From: Brachybacterium alimentarium
GTDB lineage: Bacteria; Actinomycetota; Actinomycetes; Actinomycetales; Dermabacteraceae
Reading direction: 5' to 3'
Length of the DNA: 64,000 bases
Assembly (NCBI RefSeq): GCF_002332425.1
Contig: NZ_NRGS01000033.1
Coordinates: 1 to 64,000 of the forward strand
The translations under genes were made by a program, and so were the position numbers. Positions 51,440 through 60,070 of this stretch are shown piece by piece (the first letter of the stretch is position 1; each line of letters starts with the position of its first letter). Below the pieces are notes generated by a model, which saw only the letters and a program-made list of their open reading frames with translations, made no database searches and was not told the DNA's origin.

Positions 51440-52280
51440 CATGGCCACCGGCGTACGCCGCAGTCCCGTGGGGACCGTCGCCGGCATCTTCCTCGTCGCG
51501 GCCGTCGCAGCGACGATCGCGCCGATCATCTGGATGGTTGTTCTCAGCTTCCAGCCTTTGAAGAACATCATCGGCACGGGATTGCAGCTCGACTTCTCGC
51601 TCAGCAATTATCGAGATCTGTTCGCGCCGGGCAATCCGTTATTGCAGCAGCTCGGCAACAGCCTGGTCATTGTGATCGGGACAGTGGTCCTCTGCCTCGT
51701 CTTCGGGTCACTCGCGGGATACGCGCTCTCGCAGCTCACGATCCCGCGGCCGGTCCTGTTCCCTCTGCTCGCGCTGACGGCTTTCATCCCGCTGGTGCCG
51801 CCGATGGTGGTCGTTCCTGGGCTCTACGCGCTCATGAACTCGCTGGGCATCATTGGCGGGTCGACTGGGCTCATCGTCCTCAATACCGTCTTCCAGCTGC
51901 CATTCGCCGCTCTTCTGATGCGCGTCTACTTCGACGCTCTGCCTGGGACGCTCCGGGAGGCTGCGCATATCGATGGCGCCACGGAGTTCGTAGTGTTCCG
52001 CTCCGTGATGCTCCCTCTGGTGACCCCGGGGCTCGCCGCCGTAGGCACATTCACCGGAATCATGGCTTGGAACGAGTTCCTGTTCGGACTAACGATGACC
52101 TCCGGTGGCGTGACCGCTCCGCTGACCGTGGGCATCGCCTCGCTCGTTCAGCCGTACGAAGTGGCCTGGGGCGAGATGGCGGCGGCGGGAACGCTCGCGG
52201 CGGTCCCGATCATCCTGCTCACCATCGTCGCCAATCGCTATATCGTCTCCGGCCTCACCTCGGGGGCCGTTAAGGGCTGA
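51432..52280 (+). CDS. Sugar ABC transporter permease (MalG type)
   Basis: A 282-residue permease with about six helices and EAA motif GTLREAAHIDGATEFVVFRSVMLPLVTPG. The ATG at 51432 is preceded by AAAGGAGAG, which decides the start within the 8-bp overlap. It ends with SGLTSGAVKG, the same ending type as the MalG-like permease at 2395. TTA-TTG codons near 51640 again mark atypical codon use. Confidence 0.94.
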   Translation: MSDMATGVRRSPVGTVAGIFLVAAVAATIAPIIWMVVLSFQPLKNIIGTGLQLDFSLSNYRDLFAPGNPLLQQLGNSLVIVIGTVVLCLVFGSLAGYALSQLTIPRPVLFPLLALTAFIPLVPPMVVVPGLYALMNSLGIIGGSTGLIVLNTVFQLPFAALLMRVYFDALPGTLREAAHIDGATEFVVFRSVMLPLVTPGLAAVGTFTGIMAWNEFLFGLTMTSGGVTAPLTVGIASLVQPYEVAWGEMAAAGTLAAVPIILLTIVANRYIVSGLTSGAVKG

Positions 52281-52301
52281 CGCCCGCGAAAGGACCTATC
52301 C

Positions 52302-53909
52302 ATGACCCGTCCTGACATCGTGCTGATACTCGCTGATGACCTCGGATACTCCGATCTCGGCTGCTACGGCGGTGAGATCGACACTCCCCACCTGGACTCG
52401 CTGGCGGCAGGTGGCGTGCGACTCACGCAGTTCTACAACACCGCGCGATGCAGCCCGTCGCGGGCTTCGCTGCTCACCGGGATGCACCCGCACCAGACTG
52501 GGATTGGGGTTCTCACCGGGGATGATTCTCCGACCGGGTATCCCGGAAACCTGCAGCCGGATGTGCCCACCGTCGCCGAAATGCTCTCGGCCGGCGGGTA
52601 CCAAACGGCCGCGGTCGGCAAGTGGCACCTTGCTTCCGATGTTCGGACACCGAACGATTCCTGGCCGACACGGCGCGGTTTCGACAGCTTCTTCGGAACG
52701 CTCACCGGATGCGGCAGCTACTACGCCCCGCCGACGCTCGTGCGGGACGAGACAAACGTCGAGCACGAGTCGAACGATCCGTGCTTCTTCTACACCGACG
52801 CGATCTCGGATGAGGCCGTGCGCAATATCGAGGACTCGACGGGCTCCGAGCACCCCCTGTTCCTGTATGTCGCGTACACCGCACCGCATTGGCCCCTGCA
52901 CGCCCCGGAGGAGGACGTAGCTGCATGTGCGGGACGCTATGACGTGGGGTGGGACCAGGTGCGCGAGGAGCGACTGCAGCGGCAGCGTGAGCTGGGGATC
53001 CTGCCGGAACAGACTGCGCTGAGCCCACGTGCTCCCGGGGAGCTGGCCTGGGACGAGACCCCGGACAAACCCTGGCAGGCACAGCGGATGGAGACCTACG
53101 CGGCCATGGTGGAGCGCATGGACCGAGGTGTCGGGCGGATCATCCAAGCGCTCGAGGCGAAAGGGACGCTACAGAACACCGTGCTGGTATTCCTCTCCGA
53201 TAACGGTGCCTCCCCGGAGGAGCTCCCGCACTTCGAACGCGAGATGTTCGTCCAGCGACGCGACATCTTCTGTCCGACGACCCGTGACGGCACCGCGGTG
53301 CGTCTCGGCAATGAGCCTTCGATCCGGCCCGGCCCGGAGGCTAGCTACACCAGCTATGGCAGACCCTGGGCAAACGTATCCAACACCCCGTTCCGGATGT
53401 ACAAGAAGTGGGCACACGAAGGGGGGATTGCGGCGCCCTTCATCCTGCATTGGCCGGAGCGACGACTCCCCGAAGGGACGCTGTGCCGGACACCTTTGCA
53501 ATTGGTCCACGTGCTGCCAACCCTGTTGGAAGCCGCAGGCCTCGACGCTCATGACGTGCGCGCTGGAGGAGCCCCGGCGCTCGAGGGGGAGAGCTTCTTG
53601 GAGGATGTCGCCGAGGAGAAGGTCGCAGTCGGATCGGACCGCGATCTGTTCTGGGAACACTGCGGGAATGCGGCCATCCGTCACGGGGCGTGGAAGTTGG
53701 TGCGTGAACATGGGTCCCGGTGGGAGCTCTACGACCTTTCCGTCGATCCCACAGAGCTGCATGACGTGAGCGCGCAGAACACCGAACTCGCGCAGAATTT
53801 GCTTGCTGCCTGGTGCAGCTGGGCGGACCGTGTTGGCGTGCTCCCGTTCGGAAGGATCGAGGACCTCTACGAGCTCAAAGGACGCCCGGCCAGCGAAGCC
53901 GCAGGGTGA
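52302..53909 (+). CDS. Sulfatase (formylglycine-dependent)
   Basis: A 535-residue type I sulfatase. The maturation motif is ARCSPSRASLLTG, with Cys50 the residue oxidised to formylglycine by a separate enzyme not seen here. Asp12 and Asp13 (LILADDLGYSD) and VLVFLSDNGAS supply metal ligands; GKWHL is the second signature. No signal peptide is present, so it would desulfate imported glycans in the cytoplasm. It starts 22 bp after the permease stop and closes the ROK-ABC operon. Confidence 0.94.
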   Translation: MTRPDIVLILADDLGYSDLGCYGGEIDTPHLDSLAAGGVRLTQFYNTARCSPSRASLLTGMHPHQTGIGVLTGDDSPTGYPGNLQPDVPTVAEMLSAGGYQTAAVGKWHLASDVRTPNDSWPTRRGFDSFFGTLTGCGSYYAPPTLVRDETNVEHESNDPCFFYTDAISDEAVRNIEDSTGSEHPLFLYVAYTAPHWPLHAPEEDVAACAGRYDVGWDQVREERLQRQRELGILPEQTALSPRAPGELAWDETPDKPWQAQRMETYAAMVERMDRGVGRIIQALEAKGTLQNTVLVFLSDNGASPEELPHFEREMFVQRRDIFCPTTRDGTAVRLGNEPSIRPGPEASYTSYGRPWANVSNTPFRMYKKWAHEGGIAAPFILHWPERRLPEGTLCRTPLQLVHVLPTLLEAAGLDAHDVRAGGAPALEGESFLEDVAEEKVAVGSDRDLFWEHCGNAAIRHGAWKLVREHGSRWELYDLSVDPTELHDVSAQNTELAQNLLAAWCSWADRVGVLPFGRIEDLYELKGRPASEAAG

Positions 53910-54272
53910 GGCATCAGGCTCGTCGCAAGCGGCAGGGCCTTGGTCTTGAGGCGATTCGCAGGTGCGGCCTGAGAGTCCAGCGACGAAACGGGGTACGCCG
54001 CGGTGGCAGGTCAGGTTAACGAGCTGCCGTTTCTCCAGACAGCTCACCGGCCTCTGGGCCTCGTAGTGCTGTCGATTCAGCGAACAGGGCAGCCTGTTCC
54101 TGGCCGACCGTCGGAAGAGTGAGCGCCTTGAATTCCGATCGGATGTGGGCGCCGACCGACGTCAGCTCGCTTCGAGGCTCGCATTGTCCAGGAACGCTCG
54201 CGTCCTCACACTGATCGACCGATTCCTCGATGCCTGGGTACTGAGCACGTGGCCCCGCTCGCCAGATGCTGA
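53910..54272. other. Gene-poor gap after the sulfatase
   Basis: This 363-bp stretch separates the sulfatase from the convergent MFS gene. No complete gene, tandem repeat or strong hairpin is visible. A minus-strand frame over about 54016-54280 continues out of the MFS region with protein-like but unrecognised composition (GAHIRSEFKALTLPTV). It could be a decayed gene end marking the border of the lower-GC insert. Confidence 0.4.
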
Positions 54273-55520
54273 TCAGCAGATGGCCTGCACGTTTGTCTCG
54301 GCCACGGCCGCCCCGGCCCGCGCCTGCTGACGCAGGTGCACGCGATAGGACCACGTCACGACGCCGAGCCCCAGCACCGCGAGCGCCACGCCGGTCCAGG
54401 CCGGGGCGAGCAGGCCCCAGCCCGCGGCGAGCACTCCGGCGCCGAGGGCGGCCCCCAGCGAGTTGCCGATGTTCAGCGCCGAGTGATGCAGTGCGGCGGA
54501 CAGCGAGGGCGCCTCGGGGGAGGCGTCCAGCAGGAACACCTGGAGCGAGGGGCCCATGAACTGCGAGGTGACGGCGATCGCGAACAGCAGGAGCAGGCCG
54601 GCCCAGGCCTGGTGGGCGACGAGCGCGAACACGGCGAGGCTGATCGCCATGCCGATCAGGCCGAGGAAGATCGTCCCGTAGATGCTGCGGTCGGTGAGGC
54701 GCCCGGCCACGATGTTCCCGATCGTCATGCCCACGCCGAACATGAACAGCGCGACGGGCACCGCTCGCTCGCCCAGCCCCATGACGCCCGGGACGATCTC
54801 GCCGATGTAGCTGTAGACGGCGAACATGCCGCCGAAGCCGATCGAGCCGATGCCGAGGCCGAACCACACCTGGGCACGGCGCAGGCCGCGGAGCTCACCG
54901 CGGATCGAGCTCGCGATGCCGGTGCCCTCGGGTTCGGGGACCAGGCGCCAGATCGCGATAGTGGTGGCCGCGGCGAGCACCACCACGATCACGTAGGCGG
55001 AGCGCCAGCCCACGTGCTGCCCGAGCGCGGTCGAGGCGGGCACGCCGACCATCGTCGCGATGGTGAGACCCAGCATGACCAGGGAGACGGAGCGGGCGCG
55101 TCGGCCGGGCGGTGAGAGCCGGGAGACCACGAGAGCGGAGACGCCGAAGAACGCCCCGTGGGGGAGACCGGCGAAGAGGCGGGCGGAGGCCAGCACCGCG
55201 AAGCTCGGCGCGATCGCCGAGAGCAGGTTCCCCAGCCCGATCAGGGCGATCAGCAGCACCAGCAGTCGTGCGCGCGGCATCCTCACGGCGGCGATCGTCA
55301 CCAGCGGCGCACCGATCACCACCCCCAGGGCGTAGAGGGTGATGAGCATGCCGGCCTGGGGGATCGACACCTCGAGGTCGCGGGCGATCTGCGGCAGCAG
55401 ACCCATGCTGGCGAATTCGGTGGTCCCGATCGCGAAGGCGCCCAGTGCCATGGCCAGGATGACCAGCCGCAGGCGGCCGGGACTCAGCGGGGCGGACGGC
55501 GAGGTGGGATGCGAGGTCAC
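54273..55520 (-). CDS. MFS transporter, DHA1/AraJ-like efflux family
   Basis: A 415-residue twelve-helix transporter. The N-terminal signature ALGAFAIGTTEFASMGLLPQIARDL is typical of arabinose-efflux/Cmr-type DHA1 proteins, and GLPHGAFFGVSALVVSRLSPPGRR follows helix 4. Substrate unknown; efflux of sugars or drugs is the family norm. It is monocistronic, with the hypothetical gene at 55763 divergent. Confidence 0.9.
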   Translation of the reverse strand: MTSHPTSPSAPLSPGRLRLVILAMALGAFAIGTTEFASMGLLPQIARDLEVSIPQAGMLITLYALGVVIGAPLVTIAAVRMPRARLLVLLIALIGLGNLLSAIAPSFAVLASARLFAGLPHGAFFGVSALVVSRLSPPGRRARSVSLVMLGLTIATMVGVPASTALGQHVGWRSAYVIVVVLAAATTIAIWRLVPEPEGTGIASSIRGELRGLRRAQVWFGLGIGSIGFGGMFAVYSYIGEIVPGVMGLGERAVPVALFMFGVGMTIGNIVAGRLTDRSIYGTIFLGLIGMAISLAVFALVAHQAWAGLLLLFAIAVTSQFMGPSLQVFLLDASPEAPSLSAALHHSALNIGNSLGAALGAGVLAAGWGLLAPAWTGVALAVLGLGVVTWSYRVHLRQQARAGAAVAETNVQAIC

Positions 55521-55762
55521 AACAGCTCCAGCACAGATCGGGCGGGGAACGCTGCCGACGCTGGTAGCGGTGAGTACGCCTCGATCCTATAGGCGGGCTC
55601 GTGCCGGGGCCAGGGTGGGGTGAGGGATCTGCGGCGGCCGCCCGTGGATGGTCCGCGGTCGCGCTGGACGATCCCGGTACTGTGCTGTGGAGCCGGTCGC
55701 AGCAGCCCGGCAGGCGCGCAGGGACGTATCGCGCGCCGATCCTCGATACGTTGGGACGCACC

Positions 55763-56080
55763 ATGGAACACATCACCGTCGCCGGCCACTCTGAGCCCAT
55801 CCCTGCTTCCGCCGTCGCCGCCTCCCTGCTGGAGCAGCGCCTCCAGAGCGTTCGCGAGAAGCGGGGCACCGAGGCGGCCGAGACCCTCGAAGTCCTCGTC
55901 GGCGAGCGGATCGGGACCCTGCTCGAGGACGGCATGCCCAGCGTCGACTTCGCGACCATGCGCGCCGTCGTCGACTACGTGGAGCTGCCCGAGGAGGAGG
56001 ACAACGCCTCAGGACTCGGTCGCGCACTGCGCGGGGTCAAGGAGAAGCTCGCCCAGCGGGGAGGGCCCGCGGGCGGCTGA
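55763..56080 (+). CDS. Hypothetical 105-residue acidic protein
   Basis: A soluble, helix-rich protein (MEHITVAGHSEPIPASAVA, then SLLEQRLQSVREKRGTEAAETLEVLVGERIGTLLEDG). No family is recognised. Codon use is normal for the window and the frame fills most of the gap between the MFS and CvpA genes. It is convergent with cvpA. Confidence 0.6.
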   Translation: MEHITVAGHSEPIPASAVAASLLEQRLQSVREKRGTEAAETLEVLVGERIGTLLEDGMPSVDFATMRAVVDYVELPEEEDNASGLGRALRGVKEKLAQRGGPAGG

Positions 56081-56193
56081 GCGCGGACGGAGCACGCCTG
56101 CACGTCGCCGCCGACGGCTGCTCCGGCGCGAGACCGCCGACGGTGGCTTCTTCGCGTCTCCGCGTCACCCGTGTCAGCCCGGGCGGGTGCTCG

Positions 56194-56667
56194 TCACCGC
56201 AGCCGCTCGAGCACCCCGTCGAGGGCTGCGGGCGTCGTCTCCACCACGATCTGCAGCGCGCGGGAGGAGTCCACGGCCGAGGAGAGGGCGGGGATGCCCG
56301 ATCCGGTGAGGACTGACCCGGCCAGGTAGACGACGGCCGCGCCGATCACGAGGCCGAGCGCGCCGCCGAGAAGACGGTCGATGATCCCCAGGTGCAGGCG
56401 GTCCGCGCCACGGCGCACCATGTGCCCGATCCGGCCGCCGATGCCGCTGCCGATCAGGAGCAGCGCCAGGAGCGAGCCGACCGCGGCCAGAGTGCGCCAG
56501 TCAGGATCGACGGCGTCGGTGATGTGCGGGATCGCCCAGACGGCGGCGCCGATCCCGGCGGCCAGGCCCAGCAGTGCCCCCAGGGTCGCGGCGAATCCTG
56601 AGCGCAGCCCGGAGGCGGTGGTGCCGAGCAGGATCAGCACGATCACGACGTCGACGATCCAGTCCAT
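56194..56667 (-). CDS. CvpA family membrane protein
   Basis: A 157-residue protein with four transmembrane segments, beginning MDWIVDVVIVLILLGTTASGLRSG, the usual CvpA start, with LLGGALGLVIGAAVVYLAGSVL in the third. CvpA/MarP-type domains occur in colicin V production and acid-resistance proteins; here the protease part is absent. AGAGGTGG lies 4 nt before the ATG at 56667. A heptamer array lies upstream. Confidence 0.85.
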   Translation of the reverse strand: MDWIVDVVIVLILLGTTASGLRSGFAATLGALLGLAAGIGAAVWAIPHITDAVDPDWRTLAAVGSLLALLLIGSGIGGRIGHMVRRGADRLHLGIIDRLLGGALGLVIGAAVVYLAGSVLTGSGIPALSSAVDSSRALQIVVETTPAALDGVLERLR

Positions 56668-56734
56668 GGTCCACCTCTTCTGCTCTTCTGCGTTCAGGGC
56701 GTGCGATGGAGGCATCGTGCCACGGCGAGCCTGG

Positions 56735-56797
56735 GTGAGTGGTGAGTGGTGAGTGGTGAGTGGTGAGTGGTGAGTGACGAGTGGTGAGTGGTGAGCG
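56735..56797. repeat. Nine-unit heptamer array (GTGAGTG)
   Basis: Six exact GTGAGTG units (56735-56776) are followed by ACGAGTG, GTGAGTG and GTGAGCG in strict 7-bp register. The array lies in the divergent region between cvpA and the alcohol dehydrogenase, about 70 bp before the cvpA start. Confidence 0.92.
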
Positions 56798-56919
56798 CGC
56801 GGCGCGCCACGCGCGGCGCCGTCGGCCCTCCCTATGGACCGGGACCGCTCCGAGGTGGAATCCTCGATGGGAACCGCGCGACTGCATGGTCGGGCGTTCC
56901 GAGCAGGGGAGGCACCCCG

Positions 56920-58095
56920 ATGATGTCGACGACCTCGAACCCAGAGAAGACCTCGACCCCCGAGACGATGAGCGCGGTCCAGCTGGTGGGCCATGGCGGT
57001 CTCGAGCAGCTGATCCACACTCGCGAGGCGCCCACGCCGAGCCCGATGGCGGGGGAGGTGCTGATCGACGTCCACGCCTGCGGAATGAACAACACCGATG
57101 TGTGGGTGCGCGAGGGCGCGTATGGCAGCGACACCGATCCCACCGAGGTGTCCTCCTGGCGGCGCGGCCGCTCCACGCTCGAGTTCCCGCGCATCCAGGG
57201 CACGGACATCGTCGGCCGCATCGTGGCCGTCGGGGACGGGGTTCCCGAGGCGCGCCTCGGACAGCGGGTGATGGTGGACTTCAGCATCTACCACCGGCCC
57301 GAGGGCGACGACAGCCTGGCGGACATCGACTACATCGGCCACGGCCGCGACGGCGGGTACGCCGAGTACGTCGCGGTGCCCTCGGAGAACGCCTACGAGA
57401 TGACCACCGGTATCAGCGACGCCGAGCTCGCCACCTTCTGCTGCGCCTATCTCACCGCCGAGCAGATGCTGGTGCGCAGCCGTCTGGCCGCGGGGGAGCG
57501 GGTGCTGGTGACCGGGGCCTCCGGGGGCGTCGGCTCGGCGATCATCCAGCTGGCGCGGGCGCGCGGGGCGATCCCCTACGCCGTCACCAGCGCCGGCAAG
57601 GAGGAGGCGCTGCGGGAGATCGGCGCCGAGGGCATCATCCTCCGCGACGCCCCGGACCTGGTTGCCGAGGTCGCACGCGTGGTCGACGCACCCGTGGACG
57701 TGGTGGCCGATCTGGTCGCCGGGCCGATGTTCAACGATCTGCTGCGGATCCTGCGCCCGGAGGGCCGCTACAGCACGGCTGGCGCCATCGGCGGCCCGGT
57801 GGTCGATCTGGACCTGCGCACGATGTACCTCAAGCAGCTCGAGCTGCACGGCTCCTCCCAGGGGACCCGCACCGCGTTCCGGCGCCTGGTGCGTTACATC
57901 GAGGACGGCACGATCCGTCCACTGCTGGACCGCACCTTCCGCCTCTCCGATTTCCACCAGGCGCAGCGCACGTTCCTGGGCAAGAGCTACATCGGCAAGC
58001 TGGTCGTCGTGCCGGACCGCCACTGGGACGAGGTCGGCGCGCCCTTCGCAGCGGCCGGCGTGACGTCGACGGGCGGTGATCCCGATGCGCGATGA
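56920..58095 (+). CDS. Medium-chain dehydrogenase/quinone oxidoreductase family
   Basis: A 391-residue MDR enzyme. The GroES-like N-terminal domain has VLIDVHACGMNNTDVWVREGAYG and the Rossmann domain starts VLVTGASGGVGSAIIQLA. The catalytic zinc Cys/His of alcohol dehydrogenases is replaced (GMNNTD), so it fits zinc-free quinone-oxidoreductase-like reductases. GGGGAGG lies 7 nt before the ATG at 56920. It overlaps the atypical proline-racemase-family gene by 11 bp, and the two presumably act in one pathway. Confidence 0.88.
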   Translation: MMSTTSNPEKTSTPETMSAVQLVGHGGLEQLIHTREAPTPSPMAGEVLIDVHACGMNNTDVWVREGAYGSDTDPTEVSSWRRGRSTLEFPRIQGTDIVGRIVAVGDGVPEARLGQRVMVDFSIYHRPEGDDSLADIDYIGHGRDGGYAEYVAVPSENAYEMTTGISDAELATFCCAYLTAEQMLVRSRLAAGERVLVTGASGGVGSAIIQLARARGAIPYAVTSAGKEEALREIGAEGIILRDAPDLVAEVARVVDAPVDVVADLVAGPMFNDLLRILRPEGRYSTAGAIGGPVVDLDLRTMYLKQLELHGSSQGTRTAFRRLVRYIEDGTIRPLLDRTFRLSDFHQAQRTFLGKSYIGKLVVVPDRHWDEVGAPFAAAGVTSTGGDPDAR

Positions 58096-59116
58096 ACGCA
58101 CGATCGAGCTGATCGACACCCAGGCCGGCGGCGACGTGAGCCGCATCGTCACCGCCGGCATCGAGCCGCTGCCGGGGAGCACCGCGCTGGAGAAGGCCCG
58201 CTACCTCCAACGGGAGGGCGACGGGCTGCGCCGACTGCTGCTGTCCGAGCCGTACGGGGACCCGGCGATGTCGGTGGACCTCATCGTCGAGCCGGGGCAT
58301 CCGGAGGCGCAGGCCGGATACATCATCATGGAGGCGATGGGATACCCGATGTACTCCGGGTCCAACACGCTCTGCGCCGCCACCGCCCTGCTGGAGAGCG
58401 GCATGATCGAGATGACCGAGGGCCTGCAGGAGGTGGTCCTGGAATCCCCGGCCGGGCTGGCCCGGATCACCGCCCGCAATCGCGACGGGCGGGTCGAGTC
58501 GATCACCACCCAGGGCGAACCAGCCTATGTCGCCGAACGTGGACTGTCCGTCGAGGTGCCCTCCTACGGACGGGTCCGCTTCGACCTGGTGTGGAGCGGG
58601 GCCTACTACGCCATGATCACCGCCGCCGACCACGGCTTCGAGCTCACGGCCGACGAGCAGATCGCGCTGACCGCCTTCGGGGACGCCTTCGTGCGCACGG
58701 CCCGCCCGGGGCTGCGCCAGGAGCATCCGACCCTGGGCGACGTGGGCCCGCTCCCGTTCGTCCACTTCATGGGGCGGGTGCGCACGCTCGAGAACGGCAC
58801 GGTCGAGTCGCGGTCCGCGACCTACGTGCATCCCGGCGTCATCTGCCGCAGCCCGACGGGGACCGGCACCTCCGCGCGGCTGGCGCTCCTGGCCGGCACC
58901 GGCGACCTCGCGACCGGGGACACGCTGGAGACCATCTCCCCGCGGGGCAATCGCTTCGTGGGCACCGTCGGCGAGGAGGCCACGGTGGGCGATTTCCCCG
59001 CCTGGCAATCCACGATCACGGGCCGGGCGCGCCTGATGGCCCGCTCGAGGATCACCGTGGACCTCGATGACCCGCTGGTGGACTCCTCCGACCTGGAGAA
59101 GCTGCTGAGTCCGTGA
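58085..59116 (+). CDS. Proline racemase family protein with Ser/Thr catalytic pair
   Basis: A 343-residue protein of the proline racemase superfamily. The N-terminus IELIDTQAGGDVSRIVTAG matches the family. The first catalytic Cys motif (MCGHG in racemases) reads MYSGSNT and the second (SPCGTG) reads CRSPTGTGTSARLA, giving Ser and Thr at the two positions. Characterised members are Cys-Cys racemases/epimerases, Ser-Cys epimerases or Cys-Thr dehydratases. The reaction here is therefore unclear. It overlaps the upstream dehydrogenase by 11 bp. A GTG three codons upstream is an alternative start. Confidence 0.85.
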   Translation: MRDERTIELIDTQAGGDVSRIVTAGIEPLPGSTALEKARYLQREGDGLRRLLLSEPYGDPAMSVDLIVEPGHPEAQAGYIIMEAMGYPMYSGSNTLCAATALLESGMIEMTEGLQEVVLESPAGLARITARNRDGRVESITTQGEPAYVAERGLSVEVPSYGRVRFDLVWSGAYYAMITAADHGFELTADEQIALTAFGDAFVRTARPGLRQEHPTLGDVGPLPFVHFMGRVRTLENGTVESRSATYVHPGVICRSPTGTGTSARLALLAGTGDLATGDTLETISPRGNRFVGTVGEEATVGDFPAWQSTITGRARLMARSRITVDLDDPLVDSSDLEKLLSP

Positions 59117-59130
59117 GTCCGTGAGTCCGT
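59107..59130. repeat. Octamer repeat at proline racemase-like gene end
   Basis: Three exact GAGTCCGT units span the stop codon of the racemase-like gene (59107-59130). Confidence 0.75.
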
Positions 59131-59179
59131 GATCGCGGTGCTGCACTCTTCCTGAGCGTCTGCGGCTGGAAGGCGTCGC

Positions 59180-59944
59180 TCAGCGACCTCGTGCGGCGAG
59201 TCTGGACATGAGCCCGGTCGGTGCGAAGCGCGCCACGGTATAGATCGCGCGGTAGCGACGGCTCGGCACGGAGAGGGCCTTTCCACGGCCGACGTCCCGC
59301 AGGGATTCCTCGACGACCCTCGGAGCGTCCAGCCACAGCCAGTCCGGGATGCCCTCCTCGCCCTTGGCGAGGCCCAGCCGGGCATGGAAGTCGGTGTGGG
59401 TGTAGCCGGGACACACGGCGGTGACGGTCACGCCCCGCGTCGAGTACCGGCCGTTGGCCCACTGGGAGAAGGACACCAGCCAGGCCTTGCAGGCCGCGTA
59501 GGTGGAACGTGGCATCACGGCAGCGGCCGAGGAGATGTTGATGATCGTGCCGGAACGCCGCGCCAGCATGCCCGGCAGTACGGCGTGCATCAGGCGCATC
59601 GGCACCTCGTCGTGCAGTCGGAGGTGACGCACCTCGTCCTCGATGTCGTTCTTCTCGAAGGCGAGGGGAAGGCCGAATCCGGCGCTGTTGATCAGGGTGT
59701 CGACCGGTCGTCTCGCGTCGGCGAGGCGGTCGGTGACGGCGGCGACACCGCTCGGCGAGGACAGGTCCGCGACAAGGACCTCGACCTCCGCCGCTCCCTC
59801 CTGCTCCAGGTCGAGGGCGAGTGCTGCGAGGCGGACGCTGTCGCGCGCGACCAGCACGAGGCGGCCGCCGCGACGGGCGAGCTGGCGGGCGTATTCGGTG
59901 CCGAGGCCGGAGCTGGCGCCGGTGATCAGGGACGTCGTCGTCAT
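59180..59944 (-). CDS. SDR family oxidoreductase
   Basis: A 254-residue classical short-chain dehydrogenase (DltE/SadH-like). The cofactor motif is SLITGASSGLGTEYA, NSAGFG follows and the active-site motif is STYAACKAWLVSFS (Tyr and Lys). FAPTGLMSRLAARGR near the C-terminus is amphipathic. Substrate unknown. It is convergent with the racemase-like gene and appears monocistronic. Confidence 0.9.
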   Translation of the reverse strand: MTTTSLITGASSGLGTEYARQLARRGGRLVLVARDSVRLAALALDLEQEGAAEVEVLVADLSSPSGVAAVTDRLADARRPVDTLINSAGFGLPLAFEKNDIEDEVRHLRLHDEVPMRLMHAVLPGMLARRSGTIINISSAAAVMPRSTYAACKAWLVSFSQWANGRYSTRGVTVTAVCPGYTHTDFHARLGLAKGEEGIPDWLWLDAPRVVEESLRDVGRGKALSVPSRRYRAIYTVARFAPTGLMSRLAARGR

Positions 59945-60070
59945 GGGGCGAGCCTAAGGGCTGCCGGTCCCCGGACCGGACGACCTCGCGATCGCCCTGA
60001 TCGGCCTGGCGCTGACCGCCGGTGACGATGCCGGGTGAGCTCGGGACGCCCCAGATCAGATATCGAGCCC

